From assembly GCF_958295425.1 (NCBI RefSeq), contig NC_081146.1, positions 16,619,805-16,683,804 of the forward strand: a stretch of 64,000 nt of DNA. The letters are read 5' to 3'. The notes under the pieces are model-generated. The model had not been told where the DNA came from. It was given only the letters and a program-made list of their open reading frames with translations, and ran no database searches. Of this stretch, positions 24,501-35,993 are shown piece after piece. Position 1 is the first letter of the stretch. Every line of letters begins with the position of its first letter. A program made the translations under genes and the position numbers. The stretch is from Solea solea (Eukaryota > Chordata > Actinopteri > Pleuronectiformes > Soleidae).

Positions 24501-27500
24501 CAAAGGCCAGCTCTGTGAAGAAAGTACTAAATCTTTCCCTTAATTTCTTTTTCTTGTCTTTGTGTAAAGACGTGAATTATCTGTTTCAATAGGTCTCTTT
24601 TAAAATCTCTTGTCATGTTCAGACAAAGGACGTCAGACAAGTTGCTCCGAAGCCTCGCTCCCTTCGGCATTTCACTTCTGGGGAATACCATTTTTCATTT
24701 GACTTAAACGTTTTCATAAGAGTCTCCGTGATGAACTGAGAGATTTGAAGGCCAGTAATTACCATTTTTACCATTTAGTTATGAAAATTATATCCCACCC
24801 CCCCACCCCGTATTCAAATTGTTTGACAGCATAATGTGAGCCAAGGAGGTTGAATGCTTCAGAACACATAAAACTCATTAGTGACAGCCGAGTGTTACTA
24901 TTACTTGAGTGTAACTATTGTTAAGTGAGTGTTACCATCCAAAGTCAGGGTTCTAGCCAGGATTTTAGGCAACAACCAAGCGAGCGGTCGGTGCGGAAGA
25001 AGGGAGGACTCCAACCCTTCCGTGGTGTAGAGCTTTTGAAAATTTAAGGTCAAATTTTATGTATCATTTATGATACATAAAAGATTTAGTGGATTTGGAT
25101 TCCATGGGTCTCTCAGCTGCATTGGCCTTTCATCTACAAGAAGCAGACTCGTAGCCTTTGACCCCCGGTGTGTGTCAGGCCCGCCGGATTCCTCAAAATC
25201 AGGCCAGGCCGGTTTTGTCGCGATCTGGTCCGCCAGCTTGCTCGCCATCCGATTCCCTCTGCGAAACCGGTCTGAAACATGATGCGATACTACATGTGCG
25301 TTAGGTGTTATTTACACGCTTTGACACGCTACCATGTGCTGGCTAGAACCCTGAAGGTTAACCTAACAGCTTCTTTTTGGATACAATAATTTGACTTTTA
25401 AGTGCAATTCAGACTTTTCAACTACAGAACATCACACCAGGGGACGGTTTTCTATAGAAAATGTCAAATAAATACTTAAATTAACGTATGAAGGACATTT
25501 ATATTTACAGTATGTTTTCCACATTTAATTTTATTATAACACTTGACAGAAGGTTTTACTTCTACCAGGGCACTAAAGTTCTTATATTTACATAACAGAA
25601 GTGCATGTAAACAAATCACAATCAGTGTTAAAATGCTTTTATGGTGTATTTCCATTCAGGAAAGATGATCAATGAATTGTGACTCTGTAAAAATGATATA
25701 CATCATATGTGTCAATCATGAAAAAGGGCCATGCCACCCCTGAATCAATAATTTTAAACATTTTTTTAGTGAGAATGCAGCAACTTTTGACAAGCGAGAG
25801 TTACAAGTCGAGACAATAAAGCTGGAGAGGGGAGGCCGAAAGGCACATTTGTTTTTTTATGATTTTCAAATTAAATTTTATTAGTTTGCACTTCCTGTGG
25901 TGATGCTGCTGTTTATATTAGCCTGAATTATGGCTCTCGGGGAGTTTAGGTGAAGATATAAATGTGTTATGGAGGCAATCCAAACAAAGCAAGGCTGTTG
26001 CCACACTGCTACACAAAAAACTGTGGGAAACCTGTGCATTTGAGTTTGTGTACGGTAAGATTAATATTGGAGGACAATATTGACCTTTCATTTCAAATCG
26101 GTTATAGTGCAGTTGATTTACCTCTGATATGATTGATGAGGCGCTGTTTCATGAAACATTTATCGTAAAAATAAAAAGATCAATACTGCACTGAGGGGAA
26201 GATCTTAAATTAAAATCATGACCATAAAGCAATTTATCAGACTGATTAAACATTTGCTCCAATAATTTTCTCACAGGCTACAAGAATATCCAGTAAATGG
26301 ATTTTGGTAATTGAAAAATATTCCGGCTTGCGGGGTCCCTACTGTGTTCTATTTCTTTGGTGTTGATTGTGTACTTACAGCGAAATTGTAAACACAACAA
26401 ACATTTCCCGCTCGTTCAAACACGTTGGCCAGTAGCAGCTTAGTTACATGCGCCGCAGACATGGAGCGACATCACTATCAGGGTTTTCCCCTGGAAAAAT
26501 AGCTCTCTGACACTGATGAGAGCTGTGGGACTGAACCAAACAGGACAATTGCGTAACAGACTCACCAAAAGAATGATAATACAAGAATAAAAGAAGCAGA
26601 TATGAATAGAACCAGAACCAAATATTCACCATCATTCTGCAATTCTGCTCTACATGTCTCTGACACAGTGAGTCAAGTGTCGGTTTGTACTTACGCAATG
26701 CACGTATCATGTTCCATTTTAGTGCTACGCTGTATTTCTCGCTGTGTTTGTCTTACTTTACTTTCCTCCTGCAGCTTCCCCTGCTCATTATATAGCTTCA
26801 CACTGATTGCTCCATGGTCAAACAGCCAGATCTTGACATGCGTTTGCATGATTTTGTTAGAATTTATGGCTTTCCTTAATCTAATCCATCGTTAGTTGTA
26901 AAGCACTTTAAAAAAAACATTGTGAAACCAAATTACTTTCCTAAAGCAAAACAGCAGGGGGGGGGGGGGGGGGGGCGGGGGAGGCAGCATTATATGATAA
27001 TTTCAGTCTTCTGTGTATTTTTATTTTCAGCCATAGGTACTAATTAGTCCCGGATTTAATCCACTTGCTATCAAGATGCATTGGAGCAGTCCAGCAGATA
27101 AGGCAGCATGTAATTAGAGCTTTCTTTTTTTTTTGGAACGACCAGCTGTAGCCTACAGCTTTACTTAGATAGTCTATTCCTGAATGAATAGAGTAACATG
27201 CACCTTTCTCAGATGCTGCATACAATAAATTGGCCACAATTGTCAACACGTGTTAAGATTACATTCAGGGTTATCTTGTGAATAATTGTGCCGTTAACAC
27301 TGCATGCACTATATAACCAGGTCTAACTGACCATGTGACGCTGATTGTTTACACAACAGAAGTGCTTCTCAAAGCGTGGGCTTGTGGCCCACTGGTGGGC
27401 CTAGGGGGTATTGCTGAACTAACACTTCTTCCAAGGAAAGGTTTGAAATTGAAACCCAATTGAATATTATGAAATAATAAGTTGATTTCTCAACAAGAGC

Positions 27501-29272
27501 CTTTTCGGCATGGAGTTTGCATGTTCTCCCCATGTGTGTGTGGGGTTTTTCTCCAGGTTCTCTGGTTTCCTCCCACAGTCCAAACAACATGCAATATTGG
27601 GATTAGGTCAATTGGACACTCTAAATTGACCGTAGGTGTGAGAGTGAATGGTTGTTTGTTTGAGGATAAAGCGGTAGAAAATGGATGGAAAATTATTTCT
27701 CAATTTAGTATTTATTTGTAAACATAACATATGGCTTTGACAGTTATGGCCAAAAGGGTAATAACAATCATTTTGATCAAAGGTCGGATCATGGTTACTC
27801 TCGAATCGCGATAGAGGCCTCAACTGAAGACGCTTCCTGTTCACTTTGAATGCAGCAAATGCCAAGCGTGGCCAGACTGATTTTTGGATCCATTGCGTTT
27901 CTTTGCTCACATTGCGCATGGCAGAAGTTGAGAGCTTGAGCGTTAGCCAATCAAATCACATTATGCAAATATTCCAGCTCAGGCACCAGCCAGTCAAAAC
28001 ATGTTGCATCATGCACTGCTCAATGTAACAGGATCACGAGCATGAAAGTTTGTATCTGGGCCAGTTCTGAAACGAGGGTAAAATAAATATGTTCTGGATT
28101 GCAGCTGAATGTGTCAGTTAGATAGTATGATTTATGTGGTGAGAGTTAGATTAATGTGATTCAGATAAGGTTTGTATGAGGCCATGAATGAGTAAGCACT
28201 TCTACTGTTCAGTGTCTGTTGCCTGAAGCGAGAATTGCAGGTACTATTCATATTTAAAGTCATTATAATTAAAGCTGCACTCTGTATTTTTTGATATTTG
28301 TACATCAGATCAAATGAAGACAGATTAAGATTATGAGTCTTTGTCATATGCACAAACAGTTGCCTACAGCAAGTCTGTAGCTTCCTTCAGCTGATGAGAG
28401 CATTTTTGTATCTTTTAGCTTCATGTTTTTCACTCATTTGTTTGTAACTGCTTTCAGTATTAAGGACAAATCCCCTGTTTAGATGCCCAATACCACACAA
28501 ATGGATACATTTGGCAGCTCGCCGAAGAACATGGAGGGATTTAATGCCTAAAGAGCTTGGTGGGCTTTGTGGAGTCCAAATCACAGCTAGAAGCAAAGTT
28601 TTACTTCTATTAAGCAGACTGACTCATATCGAAACATAATGTTGCTCTGTGTGTGCCAGACTATAATAATTCTGTGAAATTAACATAAAAATGAAGTCCT
28701 TAATTTGATACAGCTGTAAAAAGGTACCTTTCTTACTCTGGATGGAATGATTGTCATAAAGAGATCAGAACAGCAGCAGCAGAATACGAAAAAAGGAAAG
28801 TTCTCTATAAGGCTTTGTTGTTCCTTTATCCCGTCTTACACTTGAACCTGATTACAGCATGCAAATGTACTCACTGTTTTCCTTGAGGGCTCAGACTAAA
28901 TCTCTCCCCTCTTTCTTCGTGTCCTTTTTCTGACTCATTGGCGGATCTCAGACGGCTCAGACGGTGCTGGTGGTGGTGGTGGTCTTCTGCCTGTCTTGGC
29001 TGCCTCATCACGTCGTTCACCTTTGGGTGGAGTTCGGGACGTTTCCGCTCAACCAGGCCTCCTTCGTGCTACGGGTGGCCGCCCACTGCCTGGCGTACAG
29101 CAACTCGTCCGTCAACCCGGTCATCTACGCCTTCCTGTCAGAGAACTTCAGGAAGGCGTACAAGCAGGTGTTCAAGTGCCAAATCGGCACCAGTGACTTC
29201 CCGCTCAACGACATTAAAGAGATCCGCAGCAAAGTGGACACGCCACCTTCGACTAACTGCACCAACGTTTGA
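20874..29272 (+). CDS. galr1: galanin receptor type 1, complete, three exons
   Basis: Joined exons 20874-21530, 21619-21684 and 28952-29272 give 347 residues (human GALR1 has 349). This rhodopsin-family receptor binds the neuropeptide galanin at the plasma membrane and, in mammals, couples to Gi/o. Visible hallmarks: Asn-glycosylation sites N2, N15 and N180; TM1 N50; TM2 D80; the disulfide pair C107/C184; DRY at 131-133; SWLPHH at 256-261 in TM6 (human histidines here contact galanin); NPVIY at 296-300; a likely palmitoylated C317; and a C-terminus TNCTNV, close to human. All introns are phase 0, and the boundaries match the three-exon mammalian gene (TM1-5, third loop, TM6-tail). The start is the first in-frame ATG, with A at -3. 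Intron 1 is 88 bp and intron 2 is 7.3 kb. Teleosts carry galr1a and galr1b; the sequence alone does not tell me which this is. Confidence 0.97.
21619..21684 (+). CDS. galr1: galr1 exon 2 (residues 220-241, third intracellular loop)
   Basis: A 66-base exon between the acceptor CTCACAG and the donor GTACGT. It encodes a lysine-rich loop (HKKLRNMSKKSEASKKK) almost identical to the mammalian receptor. Confidence 0.96.
23356..23391. repeat. (ATCC)n tetranucleotide repeat
   Basis: About nine ATCC units, inside galr1 intron 2. Confidence 0.95.
24946..25353. mobile_element. inverted-repeat DNA element with CAGGGTTCTAGCCAG ends, 408 bp
   Basis: The left end CAGGGTTCTAGCCAG is perfectly complementary to most of the right end CTGGCTAGAACCCTG (15 bp). 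The interior is GC-richer than the host intron and encodes no transposase. The ends look hAT-like, but no matching 8-bp duplication is visible at the flanks, so family assignment is tentative. Confidence 0.7.
26957..26981. repeat. poly-G run in galr1 intron 2
   Basis: Nineteen consecutive G residues, one C, then five more G. It could form a G-quadruplex, and its length in the assembly may be unreliable. Confidence 0.9.
27499..27690 (+). repeat. fragment of abundant fish interspersed repeat
   Basis: It contains GGAGTTTGCATGTTCTCCCC, TGGTTTCCTCCCACAGTCCA and CTCTAAATTGACCGTAGGTG in order. These are the hallmark middle segments of a common fish retroposed repeat, ending at GATAAAGCGGTAGAAAATGG. 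Confidence 0.75.
28952..29272 (+). CDS. galr1: galr1 exon 3 (residues 242-347, TM6 to C-terminus)
   Basis: The acceptor is GATCTCAG and the stop is TGA at 29270-29272. It encodes TM6 with its valine-rich stretch, the SWLPHH motif, TM7 with NPVIY and the cytoplasmic tail. Confidence 0.97.
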   Translation, partial: TAQTVLVVVVVFCLSWLPHHVVHLWVEFGTFPLNQASFVLRVAAHCLAYSNSSVNPVIYAFLSENFRKAYKQVFKCQIGTSDFPLNDIKEIRSKVDTPPSTNCTNV

Positions 29273-29881
29273 CTGATCAAGTGTGGAAGTTGAATTTAGG
29301 GCGCGACGAGGTGTCAAGGTGTGACAAGGTCCGTGTAAAGTAATGGTGACAGTAATGGAGCCTTCATATGAGTGTGGATTTTTGGTAAGTGTATTTGCTT
29401 AGATAGCAGTAAAAATGCAGTGGTTTAAAGTTTTATTAAAACTGTGAATACAATTTAAAATTCAATAATTTGGCTACATTCTGTGTGAAGCCCTGGTGTG
29501 CATGCCAGGATTACATCAGTTTCCTCTCAGTGTATTCACAGGGAAAAAAACTGAACTGACCTCGGCCACATGATGTTGGTTCACTTAATTAAAGGGTGTG
29601 AGAACTCCAACAGGAGACGACATTTTTCAATGTAACTCAACAAAATAGTATTTTCAGATTATATTCAGTCGTTAATTAAAAAGAGCAACAGCTGGAGAGT
29701 GTGTGAACAGTCCTGCGGTGCCCACTTTCTCAACAAAAAGACCTTGAGTGTCGCTCATTATTACTCGTACTTGTAAAATTGCCTAATTCTGTTAAAAAAA
29801 TATATGTTTTTCAAACTGAGAAAGAGAGGGGGAAAAAAACACGGCAACCATTTGAAACCATTGACTATGGTTCACACTTAA
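29273..29881 (+). other. galr1 3' UTR and flank
   Basis: The first plausible polyadenylation signal is ATTAAA at 29435-29440, about 165 bases after the stop. The true 3' end is not determined from sequence. No other feature is seen. Confidence 0.5.
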
Positions 29882-30278
29882 AGGAATACTTCAGCGATTT
29901 GCATTTAGCTTTGTATTACGAGAACAGGGGTAGTATTTTTGAAAAATTGTGCTTCCCAACCTTAGTTTCCCCTGAGTTGAGAAATATCGTGATTCTTTTT
30001 TTCTTACGTGCCCATCAGTGACACTTATTTCTGTTAGCGTAACTGTTAGCAAAGATGGCGGACACTGTTTACATTCTGGGAATGAGGTCCCACCCCCCTA
30101 AAAAGTGTGGAATTAGCATTGCAGGGCACTAGCGTAGCCTTGGACCAAGTGTCACTGGCAGACGACGTAACCAAAAAAGAATGAAGATATTTCTCGACTC
30201 AGTGGAATCTGAGGTCGGGAAGCACAATTTTCCAAAAATACTTCCTCTATTCTAGTAATACAAAGGTGAAGTATTCCT
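29882..30278. mobile_element. foldback MITE with AGGAATACTTCA ends, 397 bp
   Basis: The outermost ends pair as AGGAATACTTCA / TGAAGTATTCCT. Further in, about 55 bases on each side (around 29910-29965 and 30205-30264) are inverted copies of each other, including CTTTGTATTAC and AATTGTGCTTCCC. Such long inverted ends without a transposase mark a foldback-type MITE. It lies about 0.6 kb beyond the galr1 stop. Confidence 0.8.
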
Positions 30279-32604
30279 GTAAAGTTCTCCAAGTTCCTCT
30301 AAGTCTAAAAAAAAATTGTTAAATGGGACATTTTACAAGAAAATGAGAAAATGTTGAGCCATTTTAGAATCACGCAGCTACTGGGGCTTAGCTAAAGTAC
30401 CGGTGTTCCTCTGACAGCTCCACCTCCACACAGTTAAACATTTACTGGAACCCTATTGAAGTTCAAAATCTTGTTTTCAATTTAATATCCAGTCACATTC
30501 CTTGAAGACAAAATGTGTGGGCTGTAAAAAAATAATAATATATATAACATGTAATTTATTTCATTATTGCTTTAAATGCCACGTCTGAAGAAAGGTTGTT
30601 CATGTGGATAATTATTCCTTTCCCATTGATTAAAACATGTACTTATGCAGATTTGTTTGTGAATTTTATAGACCCCCCGACGACTATAATTAATTCACAT
30701 ATGTCTGTGAACGCCTCTGTCTGTGTTTGGGTGTTAATGGTATTTTAACAGTTTTGACATTGTGCTGTGTTTGTATGACTGAGCCAAGCTTGATGCTTGT
30801 TTTGCACTGTATCCAATAGCCATCTTTGTGGAAAAAAAACAGAAAAAAAACAAAAAAAAAACAATCTCACCGGACAGACATTCTGTGGAAATTCTGATGC
30901 CGTTTGCCATATTGCACGTACGTGATGTGCCAAGCCTCCACACAGCAGCTTTACCTCAGTATGTTCAAACAAATGACTAACACAAAACCTTTAACATAGA
31001 CGTACCGAAGCATACTTCATGTACAGATTTCAAGTTGGGAACTTGAAGGAATGTTTTATTTGCTTTTTTCACTCAAGGGAGCTTATAAATTGAGTTCAGC
31101 GATGATTAACCTGAGGTTAGACACCCACGTGTCATGGAGAGGAGTGAATCTGAGATTTTGGCAGTGGCTGATACAAGCGGGTCACGCCGACTCCATCCAG
31201 GGAAGTGGAACTAATCAGTCTCATCAGCAGACACTCATCCTCCCTGAAATAAGGATCTGACAATCCAGGATTACTCCCACACGGAAGACGAGATGCGGCT
31301 GATGACCATGCTCACTACAGGGCCGACTGTCCAGATGGTGGTGGTCCTCCCGACCCACACGGGTCAGCGGATTAAAAAAAGAAAAGCAGGACATAAGCAT
31401 GGAACTCTAATCCAGGAGGTGTGGAGGACACGAGGAATATTTCTCTGCCAAGTGAGCCTAAACATGACGGGTTGTTTTCTTCAAAATACCAATATAAAGA
31501 GCACATGAACAAAAGAGAATGCATCTTTATATCGCAGCCCACCGATTCCTCTCTCATGATCAAGTACATCAGGGACATTGATTACACGCTCAACAGCAAC
31601 ATATACCGAGGCCAGCACTCAAGAACAGGGGAGGAGGACAAGTGGTTAAAGGATATGTTGTGTTTGAGAGGGATTCGGAGATAAATTAAGCAGAAGAAGC
31701 CATTAATCAGTCATCCAGTGACACCTGTGGTTCACATAATCATGAAAGCTCCTCTAGAGTAAGAGCCCACTCTAATTTGCAGGCTGCATTCATAAGTATT
31801 AACCTCTTTCAACAAAGACGCCATCTATTTTTTTCCCCAATTCATCGAGTATGTGAAAGCAAACACAAGCCCACGGTGAACATACTGTTGTTGTGTGCGT
31901 ACATGCAATAAAGGTGCTGTTTCCTGGTGTAGGTTTCCTGTGGGATCTACACCTTTTTTTCTGTTCTTCATTTCTTTGTCCATGTCATTCACAAAGATGA
32001 TAATGTTTGTACAGCTCTTCAGTGCTTTATGTGTTTTATTGGGATCGTCCTTGTGTGTCCTTTCAATATTCCCCGTATTAATCAGCAGTTAAATGAGAGC
32101 ATATAAATGATTCATTTCTTGTCTGTTAAAGTTTGTTTGCTTGAAACGCAAAACGGTACTTAAGACTCTAGAGTAGTGTATATCTGGATGGGATTTTCAG
32201 ATATATCCAAACTTTTCATTGTCTTTATGCAGTGCTACTTATATTATATAATTATATTAAATTCTGGATTTTCTCTGAAACCTTTGTATTTCATAAACTT
32301 CATCTGCTTAACGTCATCTTTTCTCACAAATGAAAACCTGAAAAAAAAAATCACATCTCTTTGGGGCTTTTGCGTCTATAGAAGGAGTTTTTCTTTCACG
32401 TCACTGGCGTGGAACAACAACCCACACCTCCCTCACTGTCACAGTGGGTTGAGGCCAAATAGAAAAGGAAAATAGCAGCATATGTTCCCACACACTAGTG
32501 GAGTGCATTTCCTGGCATCATATCAACTCAGTGGTCCCTAAGAGCTCTGAAAAAAACAAACACTTTGCCTTCCCATGATGCCATCTAGCAAGAAGGCTAG
32601 ATAC

Positions 32605-32640
<36 letters not shown>

Positions 32641-34196
32641 TATATATACACATATATATGGGCAAATTCTGCACCAGTCGGCACAAGTTGGAGACAGTCG
32701 GCATGGCTAGTTGGCACAGAAATCTGTTTGTGTGTGAGGGGGAACAGACTCACATCGGCAAGTGTGTGAGGGGTAACAGGCCCATCCAGACCTCAGTCAC
32801 AGTCAATCAAACATTTTATGAGCTGATTCTGAACGCAATCGGGTAGTGTGTACCGATTACCGACCGAAATGCAAACACATGTTGCCAACAGCCAATGAAA
32901 AACCGTAGGTGGGGAACCCAGAAGACGAAGAAGACAGTAAGTAGCGGGAATATGAAAGTAACAACACTCGCAGATGTGGTCGCTCTTGCGAAAGAGTTTG
33001 TCGTTCAGCTGGTTTGGCAAATATAGTGTGTGTTGTTCTTTCAGTCGCATAAAAAAAATCAGACGAAACCAAGTTTTTTCAAAATTAGTAACCACTGTGA
33101 AAGTTGTGTAATGTGTCCCCAGCTTTAGCTAATAAATCAGGTATGAATAAAATAGGGAACGGTACAGAGCTCACATTTCATTGTAGCAAACTAAATCAAG
33201 ATACTGTGAGGGCCACAGTATCCACAGATGCACAACTCAGATGAAATAACACACGTATTCTTAACATGAAAATCAGACACAGAGGTCAAAAGGGACACGA
33301 ATGCCTTTAACCTTTAACATATTATAAGAATTACAGAAGATATGTCAGCAACAGTGGGCAATTTGCGGTCCAGGTTCGGACCATTAAGACCTGCAAAGCT
33401 AAATCCGTGGATTTCTTTGCTTTGCTTTCTTGTTTACACACAGCTGCTAGCATGTGGCCATATAGATCCATCTAATAATAGCGCAACTCTGGTTGCCTTT
33501 CAGGTACACGTTTATAGTAAGAGTATTATAAACTTGAATTAAAAATGTCATAAAGGATTAACTGAGCTGAATGAAAAATGAATCTTGTTGTTTGACTTAA
33601 AGCTAATAAAAATAATAAATCCAAAACATTTTATATAAAATCTCATCTGGTAAGTTCTGCTCAAAAACGTCTAGTTCTTTCCAACTAATTAATAATGCAC
33701 TTTTTTTTACAGTACTAAATATATATACGAGGAAAAAAATAATTTGCCCACGTGTTGAGTCAGAATACAGTTAATTTTATTTCACTGTCATATTAATGTA
33801 TTTTCTGTCTAAAGTTTGCAGATAATGGAGTGATCGTGGAGGCTCTTAATGGACGCCTGCTCTTGTTTTTTGGCCTGAGTCACACAGCGCCTGACTCCCA
33901 CCCTCTGTGGCTCCTACCAATTATTCTTTGGTGGCTGTTTGTGTAATGACCTCCTCTGAGCTGTGCATTTCATTGGGGCCAAAGAGACACTGGAAGCTGA
34001 TCCAAAGTCGAACAAGGCCTCAGCTGAGGCTAAAATGAAACATATAGTTTTCTTTTCCCCTTCCCCTCATCATGACCATATTATATCTCAGGTATCTGCA
34101 GCAACAGAAGATCTATGCCTTTTGACATCAAAGTGATCTCAGGCCTCCCTCAAGTGAAGCTCACACACTGGTAAAAAATACTTCAGTGTAGTAGCA
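30279..34196. other. intergenic; no gene recognised
   Basis: No coding exon recognised. It contains a TA/CA repeat (32605-32660) and a near-duplicate of about 27 bases (32730-32756 and 32762-32788). The 31050-31700 and 33780-34170 parts are complex, non-repetitive DNA and might include conserved non-coding elements. Confidence 0.5.
32605..32660. repeat. (TA)n/(CA)n microsatellite
   Basis: TA units interrupted by two short CACA segments. Confidence 0.95.
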
Positions 34197-34204
34197 TTTC
34201 ACAC

Positions 34205-34684
34205 TAGGGGCGCACTACGGTCCACAATACCAATAATATCATGGCGCAACGATTATGTGATAATCAATATATTTGCAAGACAATCATATAGCGATACATC
34301 ACAATATCTGTCTAAGTGAAGAAAGAAAAACATCAGAGAAAAGTTAAAAGTGCAGGATTTCTCTATTCATTCACAACACAGAGAACAAAGTGCATAAAGT
34401 CTATGTGTTGAACGTGGATGGGGAATCCCTTAACGTAGATTTCTCCGCCATTATCCCGCTGTAAACTCCCTCTTCTTCAGCCCAAGTTTACCCTCATTCA
34501 CTTCGCAGCGCCACTACGAGGAAACATGAAGTAGCGACGCCCAGTGTGTGAAACTGGCATAGACTCTTTAGAGCGCCTTCATCTGAAAATTAAAATACTG
34601 ATATTTTCCCTGGTGTATCGTTTATCGAATTCCACGAGAAAGGACAACGATATATCGCCAAATTGATATTTTAACCCACCCCTA
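34205..34684. mobile_element. hAT-like non-autonomous element, 480 bp
   Basis: The ends TAGGGGCG and ACCCACCCCTA are imperfect inverted repeats. A perfect 8-bp direct repeat, TTTCACAC, flanks them at 34197-34204 and 34685-34692. The subterminal parts contain CGATAT/ATCGATAT-like words (AACGATTATGTGATAATC; GGACAACGATATATCG), common in fish hAT MITEs. No transposase is encoded. Confidence 0.88.
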
Positions 34685-34731
34685 TTTCACACAGTCACAA
34701 ATACTTTTATCCAAAACTACAGTAGAAGGAA

Positions 34732-34815
34732 TGTCCATCCATCCATTGTCTACCACTTTATCCTCCACATGAGGGTCATGGTCGTTGCTGGTGCCGATCC
34801 AATGTCGTGTCCAAA
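34732..34815 (-). repeat. 3' end of abundant fish repeat, minus strand
   Basis: It reads CATCCATCCATTGTCTACC then CACTTTATCCTCCACATGAG. This is the reverse complement of the GGATAAAGTGGTAGACAATGG tail seen in the other copies. Confidence 0.6.
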
Positions 34816-35739
34816 AGGAAACACAATCAGGAGAAAGAGTGGAGGGATACTCTCATGTCATGGTTTTCAGCCATCCATTTTTGGCATATTTAAGACATTA
34901 GATAATGCTCCTTCATTTCCTTCTTCTGAAGAATAGACTTATTACAATTAATCTCGCAATCAGACGTTGAGATCAGCGCAAATGCTTAGAGCCACTCACA
35001 CAGATATTGTTTTTTACAAGGTACAAGAGGATAAGAGACAAAAGGCACTTCAAGCATCAGATAATAAAAAAAAACCCTCACATAAATCAGTGATCAGAAT
35101 CTAGACTATAAGATAACTCGACCCATCACTCAGTCATAAACAAGCCCGTTATGCACTCTACCCACGTACAGACAGCACAGCCTCATTTCAAAGGGCTGTT
35201 ATCAGTTGACATTGATGGAGAGAGAGAATGGGTTTAAGTTTAGCTTCACTGAGCAGCGGTGCCGAGTGGAGATACAATATTAAAAATATGGAGCCATGCT
35301 GTGAAAAGGTCACCCATTTCCAAGCGTTTGTGTTGCTGCATCTAACCTTTTTGGATGATTCGTTAAAATGTATGCGAGCTGTTGTTAATTCCGTGACATT
35401 TACACATTCCCACTTTCTGCCTATTGCACTCTTTGATGCCGGGGTGTTAACAGAAGGCTTTCTTTCCTGCAACCACTCTGTTTTCATGACAACCAGTTTA
35501 AAATTATTTTCGCGAAAATTACGTGGATTAAATGTTGTTAGTCTACAGGAGCCTATCTTGAAATTATAAAAACTCTATTCCTTTCAGAGAAATGTTAACT
35601 TGCATATACAAATAGACAAAGCCTTCCAGTTTAAAATGGAAGCAAAAGCAGTTAGCCACCAGGGGGGGAACTATACTAGTTGCAAAACCAACCTACTTTT
35701 CACTTGATTTATAACGTCAGTAAACATTAGTTTAGTAAA
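34816..35739. other. intergenic; no gene recognised
   Basis: No exon recognised. Overlapping open frames on both strands at 35188-35569 (99 and 113 codons) match no known family and have no splice or promoter context. Confidence 0.5.
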
Positions 35740-35993
35740 TTGCTGAGAAATGTTGATCAGGGTTTCTAAAACCTCGCAATGATGATGTTCTCAAACGTCT
35801 TGTTTTGTGCCCAAAGCAAAATGAACCTGTTTTAATGTATGCTTTTGTTAAACGGAGCAAAGACATCAGCAAATATTCTTATTTAAGCTGAAAAATCTGA
35901 TATCTTTTCTTTGATTACAAACAATCAAACTGATTAATCGATCATGAAAATAGTGAGTCATTCATTTATAATCGATTAATCATTGCAGCCCTT
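35740..35993. mobile_element. degraded copy of the 3174-type hAT MITE
   Basis: The right end, ATAATCGATTAATCATTGCAGCCC, preceded by ACTGATTAATCGATCATGA, matches the terminal structure of the element at 3174-3462. The interior (GAGAAATGTTGATCAGGGTTT) matches the usual fish consensus as I know it. The left terminus is not recognisable. Confidence 0.65.

Larger units (their letters stand above)
21685..28951 (+). other. galr1 intron 2
   Basis: A 7.3-kb phase-0 intron from GTACGT to ATCTCAG. It holds a CATC-type tandem repeat (23356-23391), an inverted-repeat element (24946-25353), a long G-run (26957-26981) and a fish repeat fragment (27499-27690). No additional exon is recognised in it. Confidence 0.85.

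Noticed and set aside
28970..28981. (GTG)4 coding run in galr1 TM6 as an expansion
   Set aside because: The encoded valine stretch is also present in mammalian GALR1, so it is conserved sequence and not a new expansion.
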